From contig CAYYRE010000003.1 in assembly GCA_964473895.1 (NCBI GenBank), forward strand, positions 1 through 56,457: 56,457 nt of DNA, given 5' to 3'. Under the pieces are notes generated by a model that made no database searches, had not been told where the DNA came from, and worked only from the letters and a program-made list of their open reading frames with translations. The first letter of the stretch is position 1. Every line of letters begins with the position of its first letter. Source of the stretch: Sulfidibacterium sp964473895. GTDB lineage: Bacteria > Bacteroidota > Bacteroidia > Bacteroidales > F082. Positions 26,208 through 35,180 of the stretch are shown here, piece by piece. The translations under genes and the position numbers were made by a program.

Positions 26208-26215
26208 TAAATTTG
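26208..26215 (+). promoter_or_regulatory. -7 element of the T9SS cargo gene
   Basis: TAAATTTG, 45 bp before the ATG at 26261. No -33 at 19 bp; a TTTTG inside the degenerate operator copy lies 15 bp upstream. This would fit an activator-dependent promoter. Confidence 0.5.
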
Positions 26216-26260
26216 AAAAAATAATTTTTCAATCGTTTCTTTTCCCTAAAACAAAAAATT

Positions 26261-29200
26261 ATGAAAAAGTATCTACCCAACGAACATTTATGCAATCAAC
26301 ATATTTTCACATGGATTTCCATTTTTCTGATTCTATTTTTACCGGCCTGGCCCTTTGGGGGGATCTATGCACAAAAACCCGTTGACAGCCTGGTTTACGC
26401 CACAGATGGCGATGTTTTGGTAACAAAAATTGCAGGTGATAAACTTTACCTCGGCGGTAAGTTCGATTACATTGGCAAAAGAAGCGGTTCCATGGCTTAT
26501 TTCCCGAAGGGGAGCAATATACCGGATAAAAACTGGCCCATCTTTCACGATATTGGCAGCGTGTGGAAAACCGACCAAAATCTAATGGCCCTGCCGGATG
26601 GCAAAGGAGGCTGGTATGTGGGAGGTACTTTTTCAAAAGTAAATAACCGGGAAATGACCGGTTTGATTCATTTATTGCCTGACAAAACACCTGATCCCGA
26701 TTTTAAGGTCAACTGGCATTATTTTTTTAGTGTCAAGGACATGAAGAAGGACAACAACTTCCTTTATATTGCCGGAAACCTAACGGGAAAAGATGCCAAC
26801 GATTCGTTACACGCATTTGTATTGAGAATCAATTTGGAAACAAAGAAAATAGACCCGGCTTGGAACCCGATGGTAGAGTATAAAAAGCAGGCAGACCACA
26901 CCAAAGCTTTCCAGTCGAATACTTCCATCGACCGGATTTTAATTGCCGATGACAAGGTTTTTTTGGGAGGTTTTCCGGGCAAAGTACAAGGTGTGCAGGT
27001 AGATGGTCTTGCCGTGGTGGACAAAAACACGGGGAAATTACTTCCTTTCCCTACCTGCAGCAGCAACAGTGCTATGGATTTGGCCGGGGATACGCTTTTT
27101 ATCGGTCAGGAAAGCCTGTACTGGTCTTCCTATACCAACGGGTTCGGATACATTGCACCGGGAGCAGCCGTATTAACCGATGAAAACGACTCCATCAGTC
27201 CATACCAAAAAGAAAATACCTATTTCTATTCTGCTACTGCGGATGGACAGGGCGGCTGGTATGCCTTGGGACGATACCAAAATACCAATGGGGTTTTCCA
27301 TTTAAATCACCGGTTGGATACCATCGCCACCTTCCGGCAAACCGTGCTAAAAAATACCAGCCCTTTCAATAAAATCGTATTGCAAAACAACAGCTTGTAT
27401 ATCTGTCGAAATGGAAATCCTGTCAACCTTGATATCGGCAACGGCCACACCGAAAGTTTTCTTTTTAAGCTGGATCCGGTGACCGGCGATTTTGATGCCG
27501 GTTTTCAACCGCAGGTAAAAGGACCGGTTTATGCCATGGCTTTCAAAGGCGACACCCTTTTTGTGGGCGGCTCTTTCGATTCCATTGGCGGCAAAAAACG
27601 GAACGGTTTGGCGGCCATCAACGCCAAAACGGGAGCCCTTCTCCCATGGACACCCGAAATTCATTACGACAACCATAATGCCGGATATACCGGACCCGAC
27701 CGCGTGATCAGAAGCCTGAAAATTATTCAGGGAAAATTGTACGTTGCCGGAAAATTTCAAATCTCCACCGATTCCCTTTATACCGGCGGAAAAGGCATTT
27801 ACGGCCTGGCCCGGTATGATGCCAACACCGGCATTCAGGATACCACTTTCCATGTGTGGACCAGCTATTATGATAATCCGTTAATCACCGGAATGGCCTC
27901 CGCCAATGGAAAACTGTATCTTGTGGGGTCTTTTAAGCTTTCCACTACTTCCGAAGGTTTTATCAGCAATGCCGCGTGGGTAGATATAGCCAACCATACC
28001 ATTCACAAAATCAACAATGATCTTGAATTTACCAGCCAAAGGTACGTCTATACCTATTTACCGGATCTGTACATCAGAAACAATAAATTATACCTGTGGG
28101 GGATGTCTGTTACGGACACAATGACCGGTGAAAAAAGAGAGAATATGGTGACATTGAACCTTTCCACCCTAAAACTTGATCCGTGGAACCCGGCCCCCAA
28201 CACCTCGGTTTACACGCTTTCGTATAGCGGAGGCCAAACGCTGCTCTCCGGCGGATTTTATTTTATCCATTACAATGAAGGACATTTTGGAGGTTTTAAT
28301 ATCAGGAACAAGCAGTTTGTTCATATGACGGATGTTTATTCCGTTAAGACCATGGTTCATTCCGGCCGTTACCTTTATGTGGGAGGCGATTTTACAAAAT
28401 ATGGCGACAGTGTGGTTAACGGTCTCTTTCGGCTCAAACGGAGCAATTTAAGTTTTTCCCCGTATCATCACCATATTCAAAGAGGTACCGGACGAGCTTC
28501 TATCAACTGCCTGGCACTGGGGAACAATGGCTTGTATGTTACCGGAATTTCTTACAACCCACTGGATAATGTAGGGGGTGTGGAACGCCACAACATTTGT
28601 CTTTTGGATGCCGAAACAGCCCAATTGAAGACGTGGATGCCCCCCGAAAGCGATGGCATAATATACAAAGTTTTTGCCTTCGGCGATGATGTGTTTATAA
28701 ACGGGAATTTTAATCTGATGCCGGCCTGGAAAAGGACGCAACTGGCACGTTTCGATTTAAAGACCGGAAAACCGGATAGCTGGGCCCCCATCATAACCGG
28801 TTATTATCCAAAGGTATATGATTTAAGTATGGCCGGTGACACCCTGTACATTGCAGGTACCGGAATCAGTAAGGTCAATACGGTAGATGCGGGAAATTTA
28901 TGCGCACTGAGCACCCAATCGGGCTCTCCGCTCAACGGTTTTAACCCGCCCGATTTCAATAATGGGGTTCGGCTGCTGTACAAAACAGGAAAAACGCTTT
29001 TTGCCGTTTCTTCCGACCGGGAAATAAAACGATTGGATGCGGGAAATGGAACCGCTTCCACCTGGGGTACCCCTTTAACCGGTGGCAAAATCTATTCGCT
29101 GTTGGCAGATGGTCCGGCACTGTATGTCGGTGGAAAAGATTTGGAGATAAGAGGAGACGGAAATAAGTATCCCCTGCTCCATTTGAACTTCCAAAACGGA

Positions 29201-31810
29201 AGCCTCATGAAAAGTTACGGAAACTATCCTGTGAGGGCTTTTGTCCTCGGTAAAAACAACAACGGTAAAATCCTGGCCGGCGTTTCCTGGTATAACAGAA
29301 AAGATTCGGTTTCGTTGTATGCATTGGATAAAAAATCCGATACACTCTTTCCTCTGAATGTACGACAGGGTTTCTCGTCGGGGATCACCCATTTGCAATC
29401 CCTCGGCTCCTATTTTCTTGCTTTCGGCAACGAGATGATCGAGCATAATCAATACACTGCCAAACCGGGATTGTTTGTTTACAGCCCGGAAGACGATACG
29501 GTCATTACGGCTTTCAGCACTCCGCTCGTAGTAGGTGAAGCCGACGATTTTGCAGCCAACGAAAAAACGTTGGTTATCGGCGGCGCATTCGGCGGCATGA
29601 ACGGACAGTTGAAAAATACCGACATTGCCTTCATGCACTCCCCAAAATTGATGCTGCAACCCGGCGTGAGTTCCTGGAGCCCGCAAAAAGCCAACACCAC
29701 CAATCCCTTTGCCCTAACGGTATTCGGTTCGGGCTTTAACGGGCAAACCTCCGTAATGCTTCGGTCGGATACGAAATCTGTTACAGCAGACAGCCTTCAC
29801 TATTCCAGACGAAAGGTAACGGCTTATTTTAACGGGAAAGACTTCACAACCGGCCCGTGGGATTTAAAAGTAAACATCAACGGAAGCGACAGCGTATTGT
29901 TTACAAAAGCTGTCACCATCGAAGAAGGCAAGTTTACGGATACGTGGATGCACTGGATCGGCCCAAGCAAGGTACTTTTAGGAAAGCCTGTCAATTTCTA
30001 TCTGACTTACGGAAACCGCGGCAACCAGGACGCTTACGGTGTCTTTTTGTATGTTGCCGTGGGCAAGGAACAAACCGTACAATTTCACCGGAAGCTGGAT
30101 TATCCTCAAGTAAAATTTGAGGTAAACTGGGACACCATACCGCATTATGTGAATGTGGATCATTTTCTCGGGGATCCTTTTGACGGCAAAGTGTACACCC
30201 TGTTTTTCCCCTATCTCCCACCCGATTTTGAAGATGCCATCCGGCTTACCGTCATTGCCCGCGGTTCGCACGAAGTGCGTTTTGCCATCAGCAAGCCCAT
30301 TTTTAAAGATTACGCCCAATTAGCCGAAAACATGAAATCAACGGATAATGCCGCTTACAATTTCTTTAACTGTATGTACGCCGTAGCCGATGCAGCAGCC
30401 GACCTGACACCGGGCCTGGGATGTGCCAAAGCTGCTTTTGACAACATTGTTATGTCCGGTATTGATCATTACGTTAAAAATCAAAGTGTGCAGACAGAGG
30501 ATGTTGCCAATGCTGTCGGCATGATTGCATTGGGTTGCATACCCGGAGGTACCGAATTGAGAACAGCCTTTGCTGTCGCCAAAGGAATGGCCGGCGTTTA
30601 TGGTGCCGGCAGCGGGATAGCCAGTGCCTGCGGTCCGTTTGTTGATGACATGGGAAGGGGATGGAACGATCTGGTGGCCTACGTATCGCATGATCCCAAT
30701 GCCAAATACGGCCCTTCCGGGAGAAATTCCTCCCGATATGTTCCTTCGCGGCATCCCTACAATTACATGGTTACTTTCGAAAACGACTCCACCGCTACGG
30801 CACCTGCTGAAAGGGTTATCATTACCGATACGCTGGACACTTCGGTTTTCGATATCCATACTTTCAAAGCCCTTGGTTTTGGTTTCGGAGACACCTCTTA
30901 TGTTTACAAGCCGCAGGACGGCGATACCGTGGATATGGATATGCGGCCCGAAAAGCCTTACATTGTCAGGGTATTCCATCATTTAAACACCGCCACCGGC
31001 ATTTTGACCTGGTATTTCCAAACCCTTGACCCGGACACATATGAGTTGGTGGAAAATGTATCTGACGGTTTCCTGCCACCCAACAAAAAAGCCCCCGAGG
31101 GAGAAGGAAACATTCTTTATTCCATAACCCCCATCCAGGGTCTTGCCGAAGGAACCGAAATAAAAAATACCGCACACATCGTTTTTGACTGGAACAAGGA
31201 AATTCCCACCGGTACCTGGCAAAATATTACCGATAACACGCCTCCCGAAAGTGCTGTGAAACCATTGCCCGAAGTTTCGATGACAAAGGACTTTACGGTA
31301 AAATGGGACGGCACCGACAAAGGCGATGGCATCTTTTCGTATACTGTTTACGTTTCGGAAAACGACAGTGCTTATTATCCCTGGATACTGGATACACACG
31401 ACACCACCGCCGTATTCAGTGGCGAGGGCGGCATTACCTATAAATTTTACAGTGTGGCCACCGACAGCGCCGGAAACAAGGAAGAAGCCCCGGCCCTGTA
31501 TGATGCCGTCACGCGCGTGAGCGGCACGGGAATAACACAGTTTGGTTCGGGAAACAAAATGCAATTGAAAATTTACCCCAATCCGGCCGGCGACAGGTTG
31601 CATGTGGAAACTTACCTGCCTGCCAATAGCTTTATTGACCTCACCATCATCAACCTGTGCGGACATCCGGTCATGCATACCGAATTTTCAGACGCCCGTC
31701 CCGGTGTCAGAAAAACCCCGCTGGATGTATCGCATCTGCCGGCCGGTGTTTACTTTGTTCGCTTACAAACCCGATACGGTATTCAAATCCGCAAAGTGGT
31801 TGTACGCTAA
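26261..31810 (+). CDS. Giant T9SS-secreted protein with delta-60/propeller-type repeats
   Basis: 1849 residues. The signal peptide ends near GIYAQ (about 38). Residues about 45-1130 contain many delta-60 (DUF5122-like) repeats of the form GDTLFVGGSFDSIGGKKRNG, YVGGDFTKYGDSVVNG, LYVAGKFQ, each followed by an AI/ARYDAxTG-type strand; these predict one or more propellers. An IPT/TIG-like segment follows (about 1145-1215). Then come a DUF11-like part, a helical small-residue-rich insert (about 1355-1475), a DPNAKYGPSG junction with a DUF7619-like domain (about 1480-1645), and a fibronectin-like domain. The C-terminus (from about 1768, IYPNPAGDRLHVE ... LPAGVYFVRLQT ... KVVVR) is a type A T9SS sorting domain. 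Expected at or beyond the cell surface; ligand unknown. Confidence 0.85.
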   Translation: MKKYLPNEHLCNQHIFTWISIFLILFLPAWPFGGIYAQKPVDSLVYATDGDVLVTKIAGDKLYLGGKFDYIGKRSGSMAYFPKGSNIPDKNWPIFHDIGSVWKTDQNLMALPDGKGGWYVGGTFSKVNNREMTGLIHLLPDKTPDPDFKVNWHYFFSVKDMKKDNNFLYIAGNLTGKDANDSLHAFVLRINLETKKIDPAWNPMVEYKKQADHTKAFQSNTSIDRILIADDKVFLGGFPGKVQGVQVDGLAVVDKNTGKLLPFPTCSSNSAMDLAGDTLFIGQESLYWSSYTNGFGYIAPGAAVLTDENDSISPYQKENTYFYSATADGQGGWYALGRYQNTNGVFHLNHRLDTIATFRQTVLKNTSPFNKIVLQNNSLYICRNGNPVNLDIGNGHTESFLFKLDPVTGDFDAGFQPQVKGPVYAMAFKGDTLFVGGSFDSIGGKKRNGLAAINAKTGALLPWTPEIHYDNHNAGYTGPDRVIRSLKIIQGKLYVAGKFQISTDSLYTGGKGIYGLARYDANTGIQDTTFHVWTSYYDNPLITGMASANGKLYLVGSFKLSTTSEGFISNAAWVDIANHTIHKINNDLEFTSQRYVYTYLPDLYIRNNKLYLWGMSVTDTMTGEKRENMVTLNLSTLKLDPWNPAPNTSVYTLSYSGGQTLLSGGFYFIHYNEGHFGGFNIRNKQFVHMTDVYSVKTMVHSGRYLYVGGDFTKYGDSVVNGLFRLKRSNLSFSPYHHHIQRGTGRASINCLALGNNGLYVTGISYNPLDNVGGVERHNICLLDAETAQLKTWMPPESDGIIYKVFAFGDDVFINGNFNLMPAWKRTQLARFDLKTGKPDSWAPIITGYYPKVYDLSMAGDTLYIAGTGISKVNTVDAGNLCALSTQSGSPLNGFNPPDFNNGVRLLYKTGKTLFAVSSDREIKRLDAGNGTASTWGTPLTGGKIYSLLADGPALYVGGKDLEIRGDGNKYPLLHLNFQNGSLMKSYGNYPVRAFVLGKNNNGKILAGVSWYNRKDSVSLYALDKKSDTLFPLNVRQGFSSGITHLQSLGSYFLAFGNEMIEHNQYTAKPGLFVYSPEDDTVITAFSTPLVVGEADDFAANEKTLVIGGAFGGMNGQLKNTDIAFMHSPKLMLQPGVSSWSPQKANTTNPFALTVFGSGFNGQTSVMLRSDTKSVTADSLHYSRRKVTAYFNGKDFTTGPWDLKVNINGSDSVLFTKAVTIEEGKFTDTWMHWIGPSKVLLGKPVNFYLTYGNRGNQDAYGVFLYVAVGKEQTVQFHRKLDYPQVKFEVNWDTIPHYVNVDHFLGDPFDGKVYTLFFPYLPPDFEDAIRLTVIARGSHEVRFAISKPIFKDYAQLAENMKSTDNAAYNFFNCMYAVADAAADLTPGLGCAKAAFDNIVMSGIDHYVKNQSVQTEDVANAVGMIALGCIPGGTELRTAFAVAKGMAGVYGAGSGIASACGPFVDDMGRGWNDLVAYVSHDPNAKYGPSGRNSSRYVPSRHPYNYMVTFENDSTATAPAERVIITDTLDTSVFDIHTFKALGFGFGDTSYVYKPQDGDTVDMDMRPEKPYIVRVFHHLNTATGILTWYFQTLDPDTYELVENVSDGFLPPNKKAPEGEGNILYSITPIQGLAEGTEIKNTAHIVFDWNKEIPTGTWQNITDNTPPESAVKPLPEVSMTKDFTVKWDGTDKGDGIFSYTVYVSENDSAYYPWILDTHDTTAVFSGEGGITYKFYSVATDSAGNKEEAPALYDAVTRVSGTGITQFGSGNKMQLKIYPNPAGDRLHVETYLPANSFIDLTIINLCGHPVMHTEFSDARPGVRKTPLDVSHLPAGVYFVRLQTRYGIQIRKVVVR

Positions 31811-31814
31811 CCCT

Positions 31815-31848
31815 ATCCGTTGCGGGGAAAGATTTCCCCGCAACGGAT
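31815..31848. terminator. Long perfect inverted repeat after the T9SS cargo gene
   Basis: Arms ATCCGTTGCGGGGAAA (31815-31830) and TTTCCCCGCAACGGAT (31833-31848) match over 16 bp, five bases past the stop codon and between convergent genes. The forward strand continues ATTATTAAAAAA rather than a T-run, so this is a hairpin without a classic U-tract. A role as terminator or mRNA 3'-end stabiliser is inferred. Confidence 0.6.
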
Positions 31849-31868
31849 ATTATTAAAAAATCTTGTGG

Positions 31869-32432
31869 TTACCCCCTGCGGATGCGACTCAGCGTTTCGG
31901 GAGAAATGCCAAGGTACGAGGCCACGTAATGCAATGGAACTTTTAACAACAAACCCGGATGTTCTTTCATCAACCGGTCATAACGCTCCCTTGCAGTGAG
32001 GGTTTGTAAATCAATGGAACGCTTTTCCATGACCACATAATAGCGTTCAATAATTCTTCTGCCGGTTTGTTGCCATTTCCAGCTCTTGCTGTAAAGTTTT
32101 TCCAAATTATCTTTGGAAAGGATAAAAACTTCGGAATCTTCGATGGCCTGAATGTTTTCAAAAGCGGGCTTCATTTCGATAAAACTCGACATGGCTACAG
32201 CAATACTGCCGGGCCCCAAAAAATAGGTAGTGGTTTCCTTCCCTTTGATGTTGAAAAACGAGCGCATCAATCCCGAGCGGATAAAGGCAAGCCGGTCGCA
32301 AATAAGCCCTTCTTTGCTGATAAAACCGTTTTTTCGTATCGTTTCCATCCGGAAAAGCGGAAAAATCTCTTCCAGTTCGCGGTTGGTGAAAGGGGCCACC
32401 GATTTCAATAATTTGGCCATTTGGCTGTACAT
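31869..32432 (-). CDS. Crp/Fnr family transcriptional regulator
   Basis: 187 residues from the ATG at 32432. Residues about 1-125 form a cyclic-nucleotide-binding-type beta-roll with FISKEGLICDRLAFIRSGLMRSFF and GPGSIAVAMSSF. A dimerisation helix and a short winged-helix follow, ending KVPLHYVASYLGISPETLSRIRR. The recognition helix keeps E179, S182 and R183 (ExxSR, as in FNR), which predicts TTGA half-sites. There is only one cysteine (C45), so no FNR-type iron-sulfur sensor; the ligand is unknown. It is the last gene, 52 bp after the SCP2-like gene, of the operon running from 37207, and a matching palindrome lies in that operon's promoter region. Confidence 0.85.
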   Translation of the reverse strand: MYSQMAKLLKSVAPFTNRELEEIFPLFRMETIRKNGFISKEGLICDRLAFIRSGLMRSFFNIKGKETTTYFLGPGSIAVAMSSFIEMKPAFENIQAIEDSEVFILSKDNLEKLYSKSWKWQQTGRRIIERYYVVMEKRSIDLQTLTARERYDRLMKEHPGLLLKVPLHYVASYLGISPETLSRIRRG

Positions 32433-32484
32433 GATTCCCCGGTTTGAAAGCCAAATATATAAAATCGGCAGAAACAAAAAAGGG

Positions 32485-33261
32485 TCAGGTGGTAAGGGCC
32501 TGCACGCGCATCATAAGGTCGTTGATCCGGGCAGCATATTCGGGGGAACCTTCGATGGAAACATAACCTTTGTCAACGCCTTCCACAAATCCGACCTCTT
32601 TGAGCAAAATTTTCAAAGCCGCATCCACACTGCCAAACCGCATATGCACAAAAGGACGCTTGCGTTGGTAAAGTCCTTTGCCTGCCTTAGTCTTTCCGGC
32701 TTTTACCCGCAGGTAAACGGCAATGTCCGTATCTATAACCGACAACTGGTAAACCCTGTCGGGCTGGCTTTCGGTCCATGCCTTCATATCGGGATAATCC
32801 CATTTGTTGAGTTTACTCAATGCCATCATCACCATGGACAACGCCATCTTTACTTTCAGATATTTTTTCAAAGGCTTTTTGGGTTTCACATTGGGCATCA
32901 TCAGCTTCAGCGAAAGCAACAACGTAATCACCTTTGCAAGCAAAACCGGTTTGGTAAGTCCTTTGATTTTAGGAAATGCCGTACCGCCTTTTAAAAAAGT
33001 GTTCATCTTTTCCACCGAAGCGAAGGTGAAAACCACATCACCCCGGTCAAATTCGGTGGTATCAAGTGTAAATTCACCGCGATCAAAATACAATTTACAG
33101 CCAAGATAACCACCGTTTGCCTTTTTTGCTTTGAAGACCACCGTAGCTTTTACCTTTTCAAACTTTTTGGACAGCGAAGGATCATCCTGCAGCAAAATTT
33201 TCATCACCGGAAAAACCGCTTGAAAATAAAGTTGTGCTACCAAAATTTCTTTTTCCATCAT
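32485..33261 (-). CDS. Tandem SCP2-like (sterol carrier/lipid-binding fold) protein 1
   Basis: 258 residues from the first of two adjacent ATGs (33261). There appear to be two SCP2-type halves. The first (about 25-130) has FDRGEFTLDTTEFDRGDVVFTF and VEKMNTFLKGG. The second (about 165-258) has VYQLSVIDTDIAVYLRVKAGKTKAGKG, VDAALKILLKEVG and the SCP2-like ending GYVSIEGSPEYAARINDLM. SCP2 folds bind acyl chains or other apolar ligands; enzyme-fused forms also occur. A second protein of the same architecture is encoded at the other end of the operon. Family placement is by pattern and is moderately certain. Confidence 0.65.
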   Translation of the reverse strand: MMEKEILVAQLYFQAVFPVMKILLQDDPSLSKKFEKVKATVVFKAKKANGGYLGCKLYFDRGEFTLDTTEFDRGDVVFTFASVEKMNTFLKGGTAFPKIKGLTKPVLLAKVITLLLSLKLMMPNVKPKKPLKKYLKVKMALSMVMMALSKLNKWDYPDMKAWTESQPDRVYQLSVIDTDIAVYLRVKAGKTKAGKGLYQRKRPFVHMRFGSVDAALKILLKEVGFVEGVDKGYVSIEGSPEYAARINDLMMRVQALTT

Positions 33262-33275
33262 AGTTTTCCTTGTTT

Positions 33276-34295
33276 TTAAAATGCATCCTCCCAATCTTCC
33301 TCTTCTTCAAAATCTTGTTGCATCACCTCAAGGACTTTTTCGATAATGCCGTTGGCATCGAGCTTATAGTAGGCATACAGGTCTTCCGGATAGCCCACTT
33401 CGGAATAAACATCGGGGAAACCGACCTTTGAAAAAGCGCAGCCTTTTCCGCTTTGCGCAATTACGTCGGCCACCGCCGAGCCCAAACCGCCCAACACATT
33501 GTGTTCCTCAAAGGTAATGATGCGGCGGGTTTCAGTAACGGCTTTCATTACGGCTACTTCATCAAGGGGTTTTATGGTGTGCATATTCAAAACACGCACA
33601 CTGAGCCCGTGGTTTTTTTTCAGAAAATCGGCTGCTTCGGCTGCCTGCAATACGGTGATTCCGGTGGCAATGAGGGTAATGTCGTTACCGGGACGTATTT
33701 CCACCGCTTTTCCGATAGTAAAACCATAATCTTCCTCAGCATAATAATTCGGTTCAAAGCCCCTTCCCGTCCGGATATATACCGGACCGGGCCATTTCAC
33801 TGCTGAACGGACGGCATTGGCTGTTTCGCGCCCATCGGCGGGGACAATGACCGTCATATTGGCAAAAGAACGCATAATGGCAATGTCTTCGGTGGCATGG
33901 TGCGTTGTACCGGCCGGTCCGAACGAAACCCCGCCGTGGGTGGCAATGATTTTCACATTCAGGTTTTGGTAACAGATATCGGTACGTACCTGTTCGGCCG
34001 CCCGCATGGAAGTAAAGGCCGCCATGGTCGAAACAAACGGAAGGAGTCCTGTGCGAGCCAGTCCGGCAGCCATGCCGAACATGTTTTGCTCGGCTATGCC
34101 CACGTTAATAAATCTTTCGGGGAACTTCTCCTGAAAAAGACCGATTTTGGTTGATTTGGCCAGGTCGGCACTCATGCCTATAATTTCAGGATATTTTTCG
34201 CCCAGTTCGCACAACACCCTTCCGTATATTTCATTTTGTGTCAGCGTATTGGCGTCATACACTGTCCATGAGGTTCCTGTAATTTCTTTGCTCAT
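33276..34295 (-). CDS. Transketolase, C-terminal subunit (split enzyme)
   Basis: 339 residues from the ATG at 34295. It contains the pyrimidine-binding domain with INVGIAEQNMFGMAAGLA (catalytic Glu69), HGGVSFGPAGTTHHATEDIAIMR near 130, and a C-terminal transketolase domain (GNDITLIATGITVLQAAEAADFL, HTIKPLDE). The end is strikingly acidic (FEEEEDWEDAF). It pairs with the N-terminal subunit gene 34 bp upstream to make a thiamine-diphosphate enzyme that transfers two-carbon ketol units. Split transketolases often serve special pathways; here the aminotransferase and SCP2-like neighbours suggest a dedicated biosynthetic or catabolic role. Substrate unknown. Confidence 0.85.
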   Translation of the reverse strand: MSKEITGTSWTVYDANTLTQNEIYGRVLCELGEKYPEIIGMSADLAKSTKIGLFQEKFPERFINVGIAEQNMFGMAAGLARTGLLPFVSTMAAFTSMRAAEQVRTDICYQNLNVKIIATHGGVSFGPAGTTHHATEDIAIMRSFANMTVIVPADGRETANAVRSAVKWPGPVYIRTGRGFEPNYYAEEDYGFTIGKAVEIRPGNDITLIATGITVLQAAEAADFLKKNHGLSVRVLNMHTIKPLDEVAVMKAVTETRRIITFEEHNVLGGLGSAVADVIAQSGKGCAFSKVGFPDVYSEVGYPEDLYAYYKLDANGIIEKVLEVMQQDFEEEEDWEDAF

Positions 34296-34329
34296 TGTAA
34301 TATCTTCTAACAGTGATTTATAAAACAAG

Positions 34330-35178
34330 TCAAACGCCGAAAGCGGCATATTTTTTATCGATGGAAGCATGGGCTTTGGCTGCCAGTTCCGAGTCGAGGC
34401 TACCGTAATGCCAAGGGGTTTGGTCTTCCATAAAATCAACACCGAAACCTTTTACCGTTTTGGCAATGACTACCACCGGCCGGTCACTGATGGTTTGCAC
34501 CTTTTCGATGGCATCGGCCACCTGCTGCATGTCGTTTCCGTTGATTTCCAACACTTCCCACCCGAAAGCGCTCCATTTGTCTGCCAACGGTTCCAGGCCC
34601 ATGATTTTCTCCACCGGGCCATCGATCATTTGCATGTTGCGGTCCACAAAAAGCGTCAAGTTATCCAGTTTGTAATGGGCAGCCGTCATGGCCGCCTCCC
34701 AGTTAGAGCCTTCGTTCAGCTCCCCATCTCCCACCATGCAATAGGTATGAAAAGTCTTTTTTTGTAATCGTGCACCGAGGGCCATACCCACAGCCATAGG
34801 CAATCCATGGCCCAACGAACCTGTGGAAGCATCGCATCCCGGAATTTTATTGGCATCGGGATGCATCCCGAAAGGCGATTTAAATTTATTGAAATCATCC
34901 AGCAGCTTTTTATCGAAGAACCCCCTTTCGGCCAGCACGGGAGCATAAGCAACGGCGGCATGCCCTTTGCTCAGCACAAAACGGTCGCGATCAGGGTCTT
35001 CAGGATGTGCCGGATCAATACGAAGGTAATGAAAATAGAGCGCTACCATGACATCGAGCGCACTGAGCCCGCCACCGATATGGGCACCGCCGGCTTTCAT
35101 GGTAATTTCCACAATTTGGTGCCGAAGGTTTTTGGCAATTTTCAGCAAACGGTTATATTCTTCAATTGTCAAAGCCAT
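34330..35178 (-). CDS. Transketolase, N-terminal subunit (split enzyme)
   Basis: 282 residues. Thiamine-diphosphate-binding half with GGAHIGGGLSALDVMVALYFH (about 30-50), DRFVLSKGHAAVAYAP (65-80), GSLGHGLPMAVGMALGARL (120-138) and the diphosphate/Mg motif GDGELNEGSNWEA (150-162). Ends with VKGFGVDFMEDQTPWHYG. About 280 residues is normal for the N-terminal half of split transketolases. It starts 2 bp after the aminotransferase stop codon, implying translational coupling and a stepwise pathway. Confidence 0.88.
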   Translation of the reverse strand: MALTIEEYNRLLKIAKNLRHQIVEITMKAGGAHIGGGLSALDVMVALYFHYLRIDPAHPEDPDRDRFVLSKGHAAVAYAPVLAERGFFDKKLLDDFNKFKSPFGMHPDANKIPGCDASTGSLGHGLPMAVGMALGARLQKKTFHTYCMVGDGELNEGSNWEAAMTAAHYKLDNLTLFVDRNMQMIDGPVEKIMGLEPLADKWSAFGWEVLEINGNDMQQVADAIEKVQTISDRPVVVIAKTVKGFGVDFMEDQTPWHYGSLDSELAAKAHASIDKKYAAFGV

Positions 35179-35180
35179 GG

